Origin: Rhineura floridana
Taxonomy: Eukaryota > Chordata > Lepidosauria > Squamata > Rhineuridae
NCBI RefSeq assembly: GCF_030035675.1
Contig: NC_084480.1
Location: forward strand, 288,820,394-288,884,393
Length of the DNA: 64,000 nt
Direction of reading: 5' to 3'
Shown: positions 39,560 to 52,560 of the stretch, piece by piece
Position numbering within the stretch: the stretch's first letter is position 1
Layout: every line of letters starts with the position of its first letter
Notes under the pieces: generated by a model
What the model was told of the DNA's origin: nothing
Databases searched by the model: none
The model's input: only the letters and a program-made list of their open reading frames with translations
Program-made: the position numbers and the translations under genes

Positions 39560-42404
39560 TTTTGTCTTTGCTGTGAGGAATTAAGCGTGAGAATGATTTA
39601 TATGAGATGGTAGTACTGTAAGCGAATCCATGATGGATCTGGGGTTGAACCAAGGGTAAAATGCAAGACTCTCTTTAGTGGAGCATGCTGATGTTCTTCT
39701 AGATTGATGCCAGTTCCTACTCTTGATTGCCAGCATGCCTAGCTACATCAGATGCCTGATTAGGTAGCTTGCATGTACCTATTGATCAAAGGGTGCAATT
39801 TATTTAGCATGGTATACTTCATTTTTAGTAGTTCCCTGGCATCTGCAACCAAGCCCCCAACAAACCCCTGAGCTGTTTTATTAATGAGTTTCTTCATTCG
39901 TAGTTCAGTGCCAGACTAGCAATGTGTTGGTTTTTTAAATGAAGGGGCTTAGAACCCTTTCATAGTTTTGGGGAAGCTGCTCTGAAAGAAGTACAAAATG
40001 TAACAGTTGTGCAACATTCAAAATCTTTTGCACCTAAATCTGTGTCTGAAACCTTGCCTTTGGTTTGCATGTAAGGGGAGGCAGCAAGTTGCTAACATCA
40101 TCTTCACTGGTCCCTGGTAGACAACGAGAGCAGGATTCAAGTCATAGTGTGGCTGTCAAGAATGAGGCCTACAGAAGCAGAGCATATATATTTGAGTAGC
40201 AATGGACTTCCTAATTAATTTATTTCTGGTATGCCAGCTAAGTGTGACTCAAGAGTTGCAAATGTAGTGCCTGAGTATGATCCAAGCTCTTGAGACTTGG
40301 ACTGCCAGTTTCTAACTAGAAAGTATACTACACTACAATCCAATCTTGTTTACTCAGAATTACGTTCCACGGAATTAAGTGGATTTACTTCCTAGTAAAT
40401 GTGTTTAGGATCACAATCATAATTCTCTCAACTTTGTTTTCTTCTTTATATGTACTCTCTTGTAAGCACAAAAGCAAAGTGTTCTGGGTTTAATGGTCAG
40501 TTATTTCTCCCAGATTATCTACACATCCAGCTATGCTTGTTCTCTCTCCCCCTTAATTCAGTGATGTGATGCATGCATGTTTTGTTTCGTAAGCAAAAGC
40601 AATTAAAAGCTGACCTTTACTGCTAAAATAAAACCTTGGAGTCTGTTGCAGAACAATTTGCACTATAATGACACAATCTGACTGCTTGTTGTCATGCTAG
40701 AGAGTGTTACTAGGGAGAAAGCATATGGTTTCCATGCTTTCGAAACAGATTCAGGGTGCATCTGAACTAGAATACATTAGCTTTTAATCTATTCTTTTAC
40801 TTAGTCTTTTCTCTTTTGCTGCCTTTTCTACTCTTTTCTGTCAATATACGGCTCCTTCCCTCCCCATTTTATGATGTCCTTTAGTTGTGTATAAAAGTCA
40901 AGGTCCTTGAGAATTTTATTAGGTCAATGCAGATAGCTTCAAAGTGAAAAGAGGACTCAAGTACCTTATCTGGCTACTTAAAGCTACTACAATCAAACTT
41001 GGGAGGTGACCCTGTCAATGAACTTAACTTTATCTGGAATAATAGGGATTAGGTGGTGAAGAAGAAATATTATAGGGAACTTTAAAGATTGCACCAATGA
41101 TAGTGTCAGTATGGGGAAAAAATAGCAGTTAGGGTAGACTAATAATAAGAGCAGGATTTTGTATTGCAAACTCATCAGATGAATGGTTTGCCATGTGGAG
41201 CTGCCATCATGTAAATTAAGTTTTAAGTGACCTTGACCTCCAGTTGCTTCTATGAAGAAGGCAAAAAATTGTTGTAGGAAAGGAAAATAGAGATGGATGG
41301 GAAGAGAAAGATACTGCAATCCTCAGCGTATTGAAATTGCAGTGCCAGACTTTTATTTTTTTTAATGTAGCCATTTAAAATGGCACTTTGAACTAGAGCA
41401 GGGAAAGAAGAATTTGTGTGAGCTGTTGCTGAATAGACAGAAATGTGAGCTGCTTGAGTAATCCAGAAGTTAGAAGAACGGAGACAGAATAACGATGGCA
41501 AACAACTGAGAGAAGGGTAAAAAGGCTGAAGTTATTAAAGCAAGCACACTGAAAATAGCTTAGAAATTCTCAGTAACTGTTATAATATGCCTTATGCTTG
41601 CCCATAATTGTGCAATATCTCTTCCATATTCCCGCCTTCTCCAACTCTGAATCCGTTGTCCTCATTTTTCCTTTTTATATAATAGTTAACTGCCACTAGT
41701 GTCTTATCTTAAAACATGCCTGTTAGTACCCTCTATCTGCACTTGTCTGATAGGAACAATATGCATTTTCTCACTGTGTAGTTTACTAGTGTATTCAAGT
41801 TAGTTCCTAAATACTGACGCAGCACTTGACAAAGCAGGCAAGGTGCCAGTAGCTAGCCTGTGTCCCTGAACGCTCTAGCTCAAGTTTCCATAATTGTGGA
41901 TCATGTGAAGGGCAAGCTCCTTCATAAATCTGTACAGGTGTTTCTGCCTTTAGATCTTAGCATAGTCCACTGCAGTTGTGGAAATGTTTGACTTGTAAAT
42001 GCTTGTGTCAGCTGTAGTTGTGGAAAAGTTGCAAGGAGTACTGTGTATTTTGAACATAAATATTTTAAAATTTTGATTGGGGTGTGTGGGATTAAAGCGT
42101 CCCTTACTCCAAGATGCTGCTTAGTTGATGGACACCCTGATCTTAATCACATTTACTTGAAAATCAGTAGCATGAATTTCCAAGTAATTTCTTAATGCAG
42201 CTTGTGTACCCATTTCTATCTATCAGAAGTGATCTAGAACAGACCATGGACAACTGTAGCAGCTAATTTATATTTGACTTTTTTTTAGAGTTTGTGAAGG
42301 GATTTGTATCTGATTGTAAATATGGAAGGAGCAGAAAGTCATAGAGATATGATAATAGAGAAATGGATTTCCCCAGAACAAATTCTACCAGAATAATCTT
42401 AACT
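39560..42404. other. Intergenic, little recognised
   Basis: AT-rich unique-looking sequence with one fold-back MITE at 40334. The open frames present have no recognised domain. Confidence 0.45.
40334..40425. repeat. Fold-back MITE copy
   Basis: TACAATCCAATCTTGTTTAC at one end and TGTTTAGGATCACAATC at the other, with TTACTTCC in the middle. Same GCAATCC family. Confidence 0.55.
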
Positions 42405-42846
42405 CATTTTTTTGATCTCTATATATGGATGTGAAAGCTGAACAGTTAAAAAAGCAGGTAAGAGAAAAATCAACTCATTTGAAATATGGTGTTGGAGGAG
42501 AGCTTTGCGCATACCATGGACTGCGAAAAAGACAAATAATTGGGTGTTAGAACAAATTAAACCAGAACTATCACTAGAAGCTAAAATGATGAAACTGAGG
42601 TTATCAAACTTTGGACACATCATGAGAAGACATGATTCACTAGAAAAGACAACAATGCTGGGAAAAACAGCAGGGAGTAGAAAAAGAGGAAGACCAAACA
42701 AGAGATGGATTAATTCCATAAAGGAAGCCACAGACCTGAAATTACAAGATCTGAATAGGATGGTTCATGACAGATGCTATTGGAGGTTGCTGATTCATAG
42801 GGTCACCACAAGTTGTAATCAACTTGAAGGCACATAACAACAATAA
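42405..42846 (+). mobile_element. BovB LINE 3' end
   Basis: The frame at 42505-42837 encodes the BovB C terminus (RIPWTAKKTNNWVLEQIKPE, FGHIMRRHDSLEK, RKRGRPNKRW), followed by AACTTGAAGGCACATAACAA and CAATAAC. Very similar to the copy at 1676-2400 on the other strand. Confidence 0.88.
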
Positions 42847-43925
42847 CCTCCCTGGTACAGTGTGGGAATGCTGGGGACATAATATATATTGACTTCAGCG
42901 AAGCTTTTGACAAAGTGTCCCATGATATTCTGATTAGGAAGCTAGCTAAAAGTGGGCTGGCAGGAGCAACCATTAGGTGGATCCACAGTTGGCTACAGAT
43001 TCATACTTGAAGAGTGCCTATCAGTGTTTCCTTCTCAAACTGGGGGGAGGTAACAAGTGAGGTACCACAGAGCTTGGTCCTGGACACAGTGCTCTTCAAT
43101 ATTTTTATTAACGACTTGGATAAGGAGATTGAGGGAATGCTTATCAAATTTTCAGACGATACAAAATTGGGAGGGATAACTACACCCAGGAAAAAGAAAC
43201 CAAATGCAAGTTAGAAGATTGGGGATACTTGGCTCAACATTACTACATGAGAGAAGGATTTTGGAATTGTGGTTGTCACAAGCTGAATATGAGCCAACAG
43301 TGTTATGTGGCTGCAAAAAAGACTAATGATGTTTTAGGCTGCATTAACAGAAGCATGGTTTCCAGATCAAATGAAGTACTAGTTCCCTTCTATTTGGCAC
43401 TGGTTAGGCCTCATCTTGAGTGCTACATCCAGTTCTGGACACCACACTTTAAGAAGGATGCAGACAAACAAACAGGTTCAGAGGAGGGCAACAAGGATGA
43501 TTGGGACTGGAAACAAAGCCCTACGAGGAGAGACTGAAAGAACTGGGCATGTTTAGCCTTGAAAAGAGAAGACTGAGGGGAGATAGGAAAACACTATTCA
43601 AGTACTTGAAAGTATCCACAGAGGAGGGCCAGGATCTCTTCTCGGTCATCCTAGAGTGCAGGACATGGAATAATGGGCTCAAGTTGTAGGAAGCCAGATT
43701 TCCCCTGAATATCAGGGAAAACTTCCTCACTGTTAGATGAGTATGACAATGAAACCAGTTACCTGGGGAGGTAGTGGGCTGTGCAACTCTGGAGGCATTC
43801 AAGAGGTAGTTGGACAGCCACATGTCAAGTTTGCTTTAAGTTGGATTCCTGTACTGAGCAGGGGGCTGGACTTGATGGCTTTATAGGCCCCTTCCAAATC
43901 TGCTATTCTGTGATTCTGCATGTAG
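42847..43925 (+). mobile_element. CR1 LINE 3' end
   Basis: Frames 43014-43214, 43229-43537 and 43501-43689 hold VLFNIFINDLDKEIEG, FSDDTKLGG, VAAKKTNDVLGCINRSMVSR, SALVRPHLE-like and [20 protein letters not shown], the CR1 ORF2 C terminus. It ends near ATTCTGTGATTCTGC, the usual CR1 octamer-type end. Interrupted by several frameshifts; it starts directly after the BovB tail. Confidence 0.88.
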
Positions 43926-44903
43926 ACAGTATTTTTCGATTTCTGTGTTTGCTGGAGCAAAGATTTATTGTGGAGACCTAACTGTCCTCTTCCGTTATTT
44001 CTATTCCTACTGATGATCATGTATATTGCAGTTTTAATTTGCAAAACTCTTTGCAGCTTTTTTTACATGGGTGTCACCTATAGCATAGGTGCTATAAGTG
44101 GAAAAAGTAGTGAGAGCCACTGGAGGTTCTATGTGCCTGGCTCTGGTATAGGAGTTAGGCTTTCTCTCCTGCTGGCCTTCAGGTTGTGTGCTATACAGTA
44201 GACAAGAAACAAAGCCATCCCCAAACATGGTGGGCTGCCTATGTATCAACTATAGTGTGTTTTAGAGTGGCATTATTCCATGTTTTGGATTTGATGTGGG
44301 GCACAGCGGCCAAAGGTTATCTACAACTCTTTTGTTGTGTTAAGTCATTATTAATAATAACAACCACACCTCAGTTTAATGTGTATTTGAAGCTGTTTGC
44401 ATTGCCATTTAAGCAGTTTCATCCACATGACACCCCCTCCCCAAATAGCTCCTATCCCTTTGGCTTCCCCCTGTAAATTTGAATTTCCCTGATCCAGGGA
44501 TAATTTGATAAGTATTGAACAATGCGACTCCAAATCACTCTACTCAAGACAGCAGAAGCATTGCTTCTGGTTTTTTCTTGGGGGTAGATCAAGCATCAAT
44601 TTTTTCTACTCCCTTTCCCACACTCCCTGCATCCCTAACACCATTTTGATTCCAGCAGTGGTGGTGCCTCTTTCTAGTGAACACCACAGCAGTGTTGTTT
44701 TTTTTAAAGTATGACTTGTGAAATACAGGAAAACTGAAAAACAATTATCTAGATCTCTGTGCATCTTTTTTTATTGGTTATACTGTATATTACTGTATTC
44801 ATTTATCCCACAATGATCTACATCCCTGTAAGGACCATTCTGTGGTGCCAATTTCCAGTGAGATCAGGAAAACACAACTGCAGCCTTGCTTTTTAGGGAA
44901 ATT

Positions 44904-44950
44904 ATATATATATATAATTGATATATGTATATTGACATATATATATGTGT
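44904..44950. repeat. Imperfect (TA)n microsatellite
   Basis: TATATATATATAA then related TATATATATATG with short interruptions. Confidence 0.75.
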
Positions 44951-45466
44951 GCAATATTGGAAAATGGTAAAACAATTATATCTCCAGATCTCCCTGTTTC
45001 ATTTTTGTCTATTGATTTCGTTGTATATTACTGTATTGGTTTTTCCCACAGCCACCTTCCTGCTTCGTAATGGGAAATGCCTCTGGTTTTAGGATTGAAC
45101 ATAAACTGTGTGCACATAAGCTTGCATTGAATTCGGAATTCCCGGATGTTTGCTATTGTGCAATTTCTGGACAGACATTTTTTTAAAAAACAGGTCCATG
45201 CACTGCTCAGCTGATTCCTGCATGCATATCCTGTATGTGCAAAATTAATACATTAAAATCAACAGATTGGAAGGCAGGGACAAACGCAAAAGGGAATACC
45301 TACTGATATAAAGGGAACAAGCAGATATGGTCTTCAACTGCAATTGCAACATGTGCATTTGTGTAGATTGATGAGGTCAAATTCAAATTGAGAAAAGGTG
45401 GATTCCAAGTGAGATCCAGCTCAATTGTCTGTAAGAAGAATATTCTTAGAACTCATTTCTGCCACA

Positions 45467-45590
45467 TTGAGGGTTCAATGGGACTTACTTCCAGGTAAGT
45501 ATGTACTCCAACACATACTTGCATGGGAGTAAGTTCCATTAAACCCAATGGAACTTACTTCTGAGTAGACATGTATTGGATTGCAGGTTA
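45467..45590. repeat. Fold-back MITE copy
   Basis: Contains CAATGGGACTTACTTCC and AATGGAACTTACTTCTGAGT, ending TGTATTGGATTGCAGG. Same family as the copy at 17777. Confidence 0.6.
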
Positions 45591-45737
45591 GTCCTTGTAT
45601 TATATAAATCAAATTTTACTTGCCTTAACCAGATTGATGCACCTTTGTACTATAAAGTGTCATATTTTTTCTCTCTTCTCCCCCCCCCCACAAATTAGTA
45701 CAGCTTCAAGGCTTCAACCAGTCCTTATCTTGCCTAA

Positions 45738-45815
45738 TTAGTGCAATCCTACACCCAGTTTGATTTACCTGGGAGTAAATTCCACTAAACATAAAAAGAC
45801 TTACCTTTGAGTAAA
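45738..45815. repeat. Fold-back MITE copy, partial
   Basis: TTAGTGCAATCCTACACCCA, then GGGAGTAAATTCCACTAAAC and TTTGAGTAAACTCG. One end preserved; only about 150 bp from the copy at 45467. Confidence 0.55.
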
Positions 45816-46019
45816 CTCGTATATATTGTATACAATGATTTTTAACAAGTGCCTGTTTGGAACTCTTTCTATTTGACATGGGGAGGGGGATTTTTTAATT
45901 TGCACAAAAGAACTTCCAGGGAATACCTTCTTCAGAAGACGAAGATGGCTCCTGGTTGTTAGGAAGAAAGGAAGGGCAGAAAAGAAAACTGGAAGGAGCA
46001 GCTCTTTAGGACCTTGGCT

Positions 46020-46830
46020 GTTTGCTGCTGCAACTCCTGCCTGCCTCTCGCTGACCCCAAGCCTTGGCTGTGAGGAGACTTTTGTCTGGGCTCCTTGCTC
46101 TCTCAGCAGCCCTGCTACTTCTGGGCAGCTAACTAGCAGTGATGGTCTCTCGTCTCTCCATTGGTAAGACGGGAAAGTGGGGAGGGAGGCAGGGGCCAAC
46201 GCTCAGAGCTTTGCGCGCCAAACCACATGCAACCCCCCAATTTCTCTTGGCAAGCAAGCATAGTCTCTCTCACTCAACCACCTCCCAGACCCTGCCCTGC
46301 CACAAAGCAAACATTTTCCCTTGGAATGCAAAAAAGTTAAAACTGCAAATGCAGCAAAGTAGCCAGGGAGGACTACTCCCTTGCACCAAGTGCAAACACA
46401 CACATCATCTCTCACCTCTGCAGTTCTTCATATCCATTCTGCTGCTGTCTCCTTGCCCTCCATCTCCTTTTTCCTTCCACTCCATTCTTCTCCACCACTG
46501 TCCATTTTTTAACATTTTTTTCTCCACTCCATCCTCATCTCGCTCTCCACCTCCTCCCTCGTCACCTCCTAAACACCCATAGAGCACGAGGGAAGAGCAA
46601 CACTGCACAGAAGCATGTGATTTTTATCCACAAATCAAAGGAGCAGAATGTTCCCCCCGTTCCCCCCCAGTAATGCCCAAAAGTAACACTGGAAATATTA
46701 CAATTACAGCTCAAAAGTAATGAAATTACTCCTATCACAATAAAAATGTTAAGAAATTATCCACTTGTTCATCAAAAAAGCAATATATTACAAATAATTC
46801 ATTTTTCCTACGAACTACTTCCAAGCTCTG
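46020..46830 (-). mobile_element. Second copy of the CAGAGCTTGG hAT element, one end lost
   Basis: On the minus strand it begins CAGAGCTTGGAAGTAGTTCG and runs parallel to 32341-33110 (ATTACTTTTGGGCATTACT, TCTGCTCCTTTGATTTGTGG, the GA-rich middle, GGCAGGGTCTGGGAGGTGG-like). The far end could not be found. There is no LTR in this copy, so the LTR insertion at 33117 is private to the other. Confidence 0.75.
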
Positions 46831-48259
46831 CTTCAAACCAACCAGAAGGACTTAAAGGCTGCAGGGACCTTCCTCTCGTTTTCAATGTTACATGTATATG
46901 CAATAAAACAATATCAAGCTGTCAAAAATTAGTCTTTGCTAATTAAGCTTATTAGTCAATTTTTCAATAAGAGCAATTGGCCATACCTTATTAAACCAGC
47001 TGTCAAGAGTTGTGGTCCTTCCAGAATTAGACCACTATAAACCTGACTGTCGCAGGCAAATAGCTAATCGGAGACTATTGCAAGGCCACATTTCCCCCCT
47101 GGAAAAGATTAAGAGAGCCAATTCCAGGGACTTAACAAGATGACCAGTAATTTTACAGATTTCAGAAAATAATGCATCCCAGAACTTGGCAACCTTACTC
47201 CATAACCACCAAATATGTTAGAAAGAGCCTTTTACTTTACATCCCCACTAGAGGAAGCCAGAATGAGTGGAATTGATATATGATAGGCAAAGAGGAATCG
47301 TATATCATATTTTTTTTAAAAATTAATATCAGTTTTTCATAGAGGCAGAGGTTGGAGGACAGAGAAGGGAGCAAATTTTATCCATAAAGAGTTCCAGACA
47401 TCTTCATCTATAACAATATTCCAGTCTAACTTCCACATCTTCCAAATTCTGTCAGCTGAACCCCTATCCTTGCTCATATAGAGAGTGTATATTTTTGATA
47501 CCAAGCCTTTATCATTCCCTTCCAAAGACAAAAGAAAGGGACTCAAAAAAGGTAAGCATTTGAAGTGCTTGCTCTTTCATATATGGCTTCTGGATAAAGT
47601 CCCCAATTTGGTACCAAGCCAGCCAGGTGATATGTGAGTCTCTAAGATGGTTCCAGCACATATCCCTAGGATGCGGTTGGGCATTAGAGAAAAAGTCTTC
47701 ACGCTTATGAAGTCCAAATAGTTTGAACACCTTAACATTAAAACATCTGTCCTTAATACAGAAATCAGGGTGGCGATGAATAGGGATCAGCAGGGAAATA
47801 TCTGGTAGCAAACATTATTTCCAGACCTGTAAGGCTGCCTTAAGGGTGGAATTGTTGTTTGCAAGTGCCCAAATTATCTTTTAATAATTTTTTTCCCTGG
47901 AATATTACTATTTAACAAAACCGTTTCAGCCTGCACCTACTGTTTAGTTTGTTGTTTAGCTACAAGTGAAATTAGGTGTCTAATTTGATAATGATTCATA
48001 GTATAATTTATATTGAGGAATACTACACCTGAAGAGGTAGCTTTATATCAAAGAGTATTAGAGGGCCTAGGGTTATTACTTTTAAAAATGAAATATTCAG
48101 CTGTGGTTTGCCATACTGAAAGTGCTTTAGCAGCAACTACAGAGGGAAGAATGTAGAATAAATAAGATAACTTGGGCAGGACCATCATTTTAACAGCAGA
48201 GATACAGTTCAACAACAATAGATTTAATCTCCTCCCATCTTTAGCTCATTGAGGACCTT

Positions 48260-49220
48260 CCAGACTTGTCCATAATTCCCTGCAAACAGTCTATGTGGAT
48301 TCACATACACCCAGTGGAAGCTAGTCAATTAGGGTTACTAGGCATCAGTCCTAGGTCTCTGCAGCGCTCAGCCAGTCTCAATCCAAAACAATTGCTATGG
48401 CTAGGAGGTCCCACCCATCTGTTTGCAGACAGAAAACCTGTGTTATAATATTTTTAAAAAATCTTAGTAGTGCTACTTGTTTATTTGCCAAGGTTGTGCA
48501 GTTCCCCCCTCCCCTCTGCTGTCATTATTCTTCCTGTTGTCAGTATCTAAGCTTAACTGGACTACTTTTGAGTAAACCCAGGAGGTGTTCAGAGCATGGT
48601 CAGAGCTGTTTCCTTCAAGGCTGCACCTCTATAAACAGCTAGAAGCAAGCTCTTGCTGGCAGGAGAAAGGAGTGGTTGTTAGTTTGAGCAGCTTGCCTTT
48701 TTTTTTTAAGCATTTGTTAACAGAGAGCAACAGTAGACAGTGTGAGTCTCTTTGTATAATAAACATATCTTTTTAAACTTTTAAAACGATTTGCATTTAT
48801 TTTGTTAATTTTGTTAATGGGCTGGGGGATATTAATGTAGGCTTCTTTTCCCCTACACTTGATGGACTTTTCGGGAGGGGGTAGCTGGTGAAGGTGAGTT
48901 ATTTTCCAATTCCCTCACATGCCCACCCTCCATGTGCTTTGTAGTAGTCTTCCTCTTCTGCAAGTGTTTGCTCCCAAGGCTTTTGGAAAGTTGGGAGTAG
49001 GAAGTTGCAGTGAGTCTCCACACTCCTAATATCCCACCCACCTTTCTATTCTAAAAGTCCACAAGATGCTTTTCCTTGCTTTTCCTGTAAAAGCAAAATA
49101 GTATGGTTTTTTTTAAATCATTTTAAAAAGGAAAGGAAATCTGTCTGCTTTCCACAGGTCACCACCCCCAGTGGCTGCAGGTCCACTCTGACTTGGGTGT
49201 AAAATCAATGGAACATTAAA
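48260..49220. other. Unclassified insertion within the L1 relic
   Basis: No L1 similarity. Contains AATAAA-type ATAATAAACA at about 48758 and a TATAAACAG at 48631, loosely like an LTR, but no ends or duplication were found. Could be several old pieces. Confidence 0.35.
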
Positions 49221-50711
49221 AGTGTATTCTTAAGTCCAGCTGTTTCCTCAAAATTCCTTAATTCAGGTTTAAGCTGTTGGATTTCAGGGTGTCCTGGACC
49301 GTCAGGATGTCATCAGCATAAAGTCTGAGCAAATAGTCATTACCATGTATATTAATCCCTACAATAGCTGGTTGGCCAAAACAATATAACCAAAGTACAT
49401 GGGGGGAAGGAATGGGCATCCCTGTTTGGCTTCCTAGAATGGAAGTACAGATTGTTGATACAGATTTGTGCTGAAGTGGGAGAATAAATTGCTTTTAATA
49501 CTGTAATAAATTTGGGGTCATATTATCAGAAAGAATTTAGTAGAAACTTCCAATTAATGCAATCAAATGCTTCAAATAAATCCAAGGCTGCAAGACGCAA
49601 TGAGATTTTGTGGAGCTTGCAGAAATTCATAACGCCAAACAATCTGTAAATAGGGTCAATGTTACAGCATCCAGGAATAAAACCAAATTGGTCAGGATGG
49701 ATAATTTTATCAATGTGCAGCCTAAGTCTATTAGTCAGTACTGAGGCAAAATGTTTATAATCATTATTTAGGAGGGAGATGGGTCTGTAAAAATCCATTC
49801 TCAGTGGATCCTTCTTTTTCTGAGAAAGGAGAGACTTTGACTGCTGATTCATATGAATTGATCACAGAGAAATTTAGAGGGGTTGCCTTGTACATATTTT
49901 CAAAATAATCAGCAAACTTCTCAGTAATGGTGGCTGGATCTATCTGCTTAGATCCAGTCATCTATGATTGCATTAATTTTATTTTTAACTTTTTTCAGTC
50001 TGTTAGCTCAAGGTTTAGACCCCTTCCATCAAATTTATTAAAAAATTGTTTGGCATCATAGTCTTAATACCCAATAGGTTCAGTCTGTCAAAAGATTTAA
50101 TTTCCTGCTCCAAAGTCATAGTTTACAGTTTATTATTTCTTTTAAGTGTACTGAGCTCCTCAATGCAAATGCCCCAAACTCTTGCCTTCATGGTCTCCCA
50201 GTGCAAATTAGGGCTTATTGATTCTGCAGAATTGTCTAAAAAATAATACTCCACTGCTGTCTGAATATTTTGTTTGCAATATTAATCTGTAAGCAGCAAG
50301 CAACTGAATCTTCACACAAATGAAAAAGTGGTGTAGGGAGTCAGTGTCAGCTGAATTGAGATTGAGACATGCCTGTTACCTTAATCATCCCCACCTCAGC
50401 ACAATTAGTTTAAGAATAACATAATCTGAAATTAGAATAGTTTCCAGCCGGGAATAGACGTCATGCAGATGGGAGTAAAAGGAAAAACTATAGTCTGAGA
50501 GATGCAGTTCCACCCATGCATCCCTCATAAGTCTGAAAGATTTGGAACAGCTTCAAAGTGTGAATGTATCTGTGCAACTGGGATTTGTCCTTGGTTCTCC
50601 TTTTGAGAAAATCGCCATAGAGATCACCAGCACCCATATCTTGCATATTCCAATTAACTTCCCCTCCTACCACTACACTGCCAGAGGTATTTCACCCCAA
50701 TTTTTAAAAAG

Positions 50712-51004
50712 GTAAAGGTGTCCCCACACTTATAGTGCGAGTCATTTCCGACTCTTAGGGTGACATCTTGCGACGTTTACTAGGCAGACCGTATATATGG
50801 GGAGAGATTGCCAGTTCCTTCCCCGGCCTTTCTTTACCCCCTGGGTACTCATTTTACCGACCACGGATGGATGGAAGGCTGAGTGGACCTCGACCCCTTT
50901 TACCGGAGATTCGACTTCCTCCTTCCGTTGGAATCGAACTCCAGCCGTGAGCAGAGCTTTAGCTACATTACCGCCGCTTACCACTCTGCGCCACGGAGGG
51001 TCTT
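50712..51004 (-). mobile_element. tRNA-derived SINE (GACCCTCCGTGGCGC head), complete
   Basis: On the minus strand it reads from GACCCTCCGTGGCGCAGAGT to ACACCTTTACC. Flanked by a 17-bp perfect duplication CCCCAATTTTTAAAAAG (50695-50711, 51005-51021). It has tRNA-like A and B boxes, TTCGATTCC. It interrupts the L1 endonuclease region. Confidence 0.92.
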
Positions 51005-51440
51005 CCCCAATTTTTAAAAAGCTTTTATATAGAAATCCCAGTTGCCCCTTAAGAGGGTATACAGAGGTAAAAGTGTGCCCTCCAGGAACAGATAATGACC
51101 TTTAGGGTCTCTTTGGATCTGGACTTTGAAGTCCAGATCAATGGAGTAAAATCACCACCCCTCTAGCCTTGTTAGAGCCTGGGGCTATAATCCCCTGCTC
51201 CATTCCTGTCCAACCAATAAAATCTATGTCTGGGAAACTTTGTGGGTTTCTTGGAGCATTAGGACTGAAGGTATCAATTCCCTAACAAGTATATACAATC
51301 TGGCCCTTTTAACAAGATTTCCTGCTAGAGTAGTGACCTTTAAATGATTAGACATACGTTTTGCAAAACTAAAGCCTTTCTCCTGGAGCCATAACCACTA
51401 ATAGTTTGTAGCCTGGTCTGCATCTTAAAATACAGTATCC

Positions 51441-52084
51441 TCCCCCTCCCTCCCCCAATAAACTGGTTGACAAAACAGCATACCCAAACAACATGCTGTA
51501 GTAACCCTTTACTGTAATGACAACCTAAACTCTGCTCCAGGTATTGAAGCCCAGGGAGTGAATATTATCTTGTGCAAAAAACCTTGGAGTGGGGTGGTGA
51601 AACGGAAGAACTCGTTCAAGAAAATACAGGTTATGTAAGCCCTAAGTTGTTTGTGTTGCACTTACTATGCCAGGATGTCACAATGTAAATTATTAATATG
51701 GGCCATTGCATGATTGGTGCCAAGACCATATACTGCACTTCAAACTAGAAAACATACTTAATATTGTTGGTTTAGGAAGATCAGAGCCAGAAGAATTAAG
51801 CACATTTTAGTTCTCCTCTAATAGCAGCCTATGGAAGAAGAGCAAAATTAAAGCTGAGTTAAAGCTGTTGTTTTAGGAGTCTTCTGCAGCAGTTTTTTCT
51901 CATACTTTTTTTGAACATCAGGCTTCTTTCTAAAATTCATCTACTTTATGGGTTCCCCTAACCAACACACATAATCTGTTTGCAAGGTTTTTTTTCTCAT
52001 AGGGCAAACAGTGTAGGGTGACTGGTAAAATGGTATGGGAGGAAAAGGTTAAACATGCTTATAAACCTACCACTGTTTTCAGCT
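51441..52084. other. Unassigned, possibly L1 5' sequence
   Basis: Lies upstream (minus strand) of the L1 ORF2 start, where ORF1 would be, but I recognise no ORF1 coiled coil or RRM. Confidence 0.35.
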
Positions 52085-52560
52085 AACTGGCAGTGAACTT
52101 ACTTATTTACTTATTAAACTTATATCATGCCCTCCTTTCCAGAAGGAGCCCAGGATGGCAAACAAAAACACTAAAAGCACTCCAAAATATCTTTAAAAGA
52201 CTTTAAAACATGTTAAAACAAAACATCTTTACAAACATTTTTTTAAAGGCTTTTAAAACATCCTAAAAAGCTATTCCAACACAGATGCAGTCTGGGATAA
52301 GGTCTCCACTTAAGTGCTTGTTGAAAGAGCAAGGTCTTCAATAGGTGCTGAAAAGATAACAGAGAAGGTGCCTGTCTAATATTTAAGGGGAGGTGGTAGG
52401 TGCCACTACACTAACGGTCTGCTTCCTACATTGTGCAGAACGGACCTCCTGTTAAGATGATATGTGCAGAAGGCCCTCATAAGCAGAGCGCGTGTATAAG
52501 AGGTAAGACATCTTTCAGGTATCCTGGTCCCATACACATGCACCTGCACCGCTGCTTTTC
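52085..52560 (-). mobile_element. L2-clade LINE 3' end
   Basis: TTATTTACTTATTAAACTTA tail, then AGAAGGAGCCCAGGATGGCA and the last coding part. Minus orientation, short. Confidence 0.75.

Larger units (their letters stand above)
43926..46019. other. Intergenic with AT repeat and two MITE copies
   Basis: An imperfect TA repeat lies at about 44904-44950. Fold-back MITEs at 45467 and 45738. No coding sequence recognised. Confidence 0.45.
46850..51440 (-). mobile_element. L1 LINE relic (ORF2 nearly complete, decayed)
   Basis: Minus-strand ORF2 remnants in order: start near 51360 (RMSNHLKVTTL), LQETHK, a decayed endonuclease with GDFLKRRTKDKSQLHRYIHT (50670-50490), SDYRPISLLNNDYKHFASVL and HPDQFGFIPGC (49800-49640), LYADDIL (about 49310), then the C-terminal region (48230-47340: NILP-type, MCWNHLRDSHITWLAWY, KMWKLDWNIVI). 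Many stops. Interrupted by a SINE (50712-51004) and by about 1 kb of unlike sequence (48260-49220). Confidence 0.75.
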
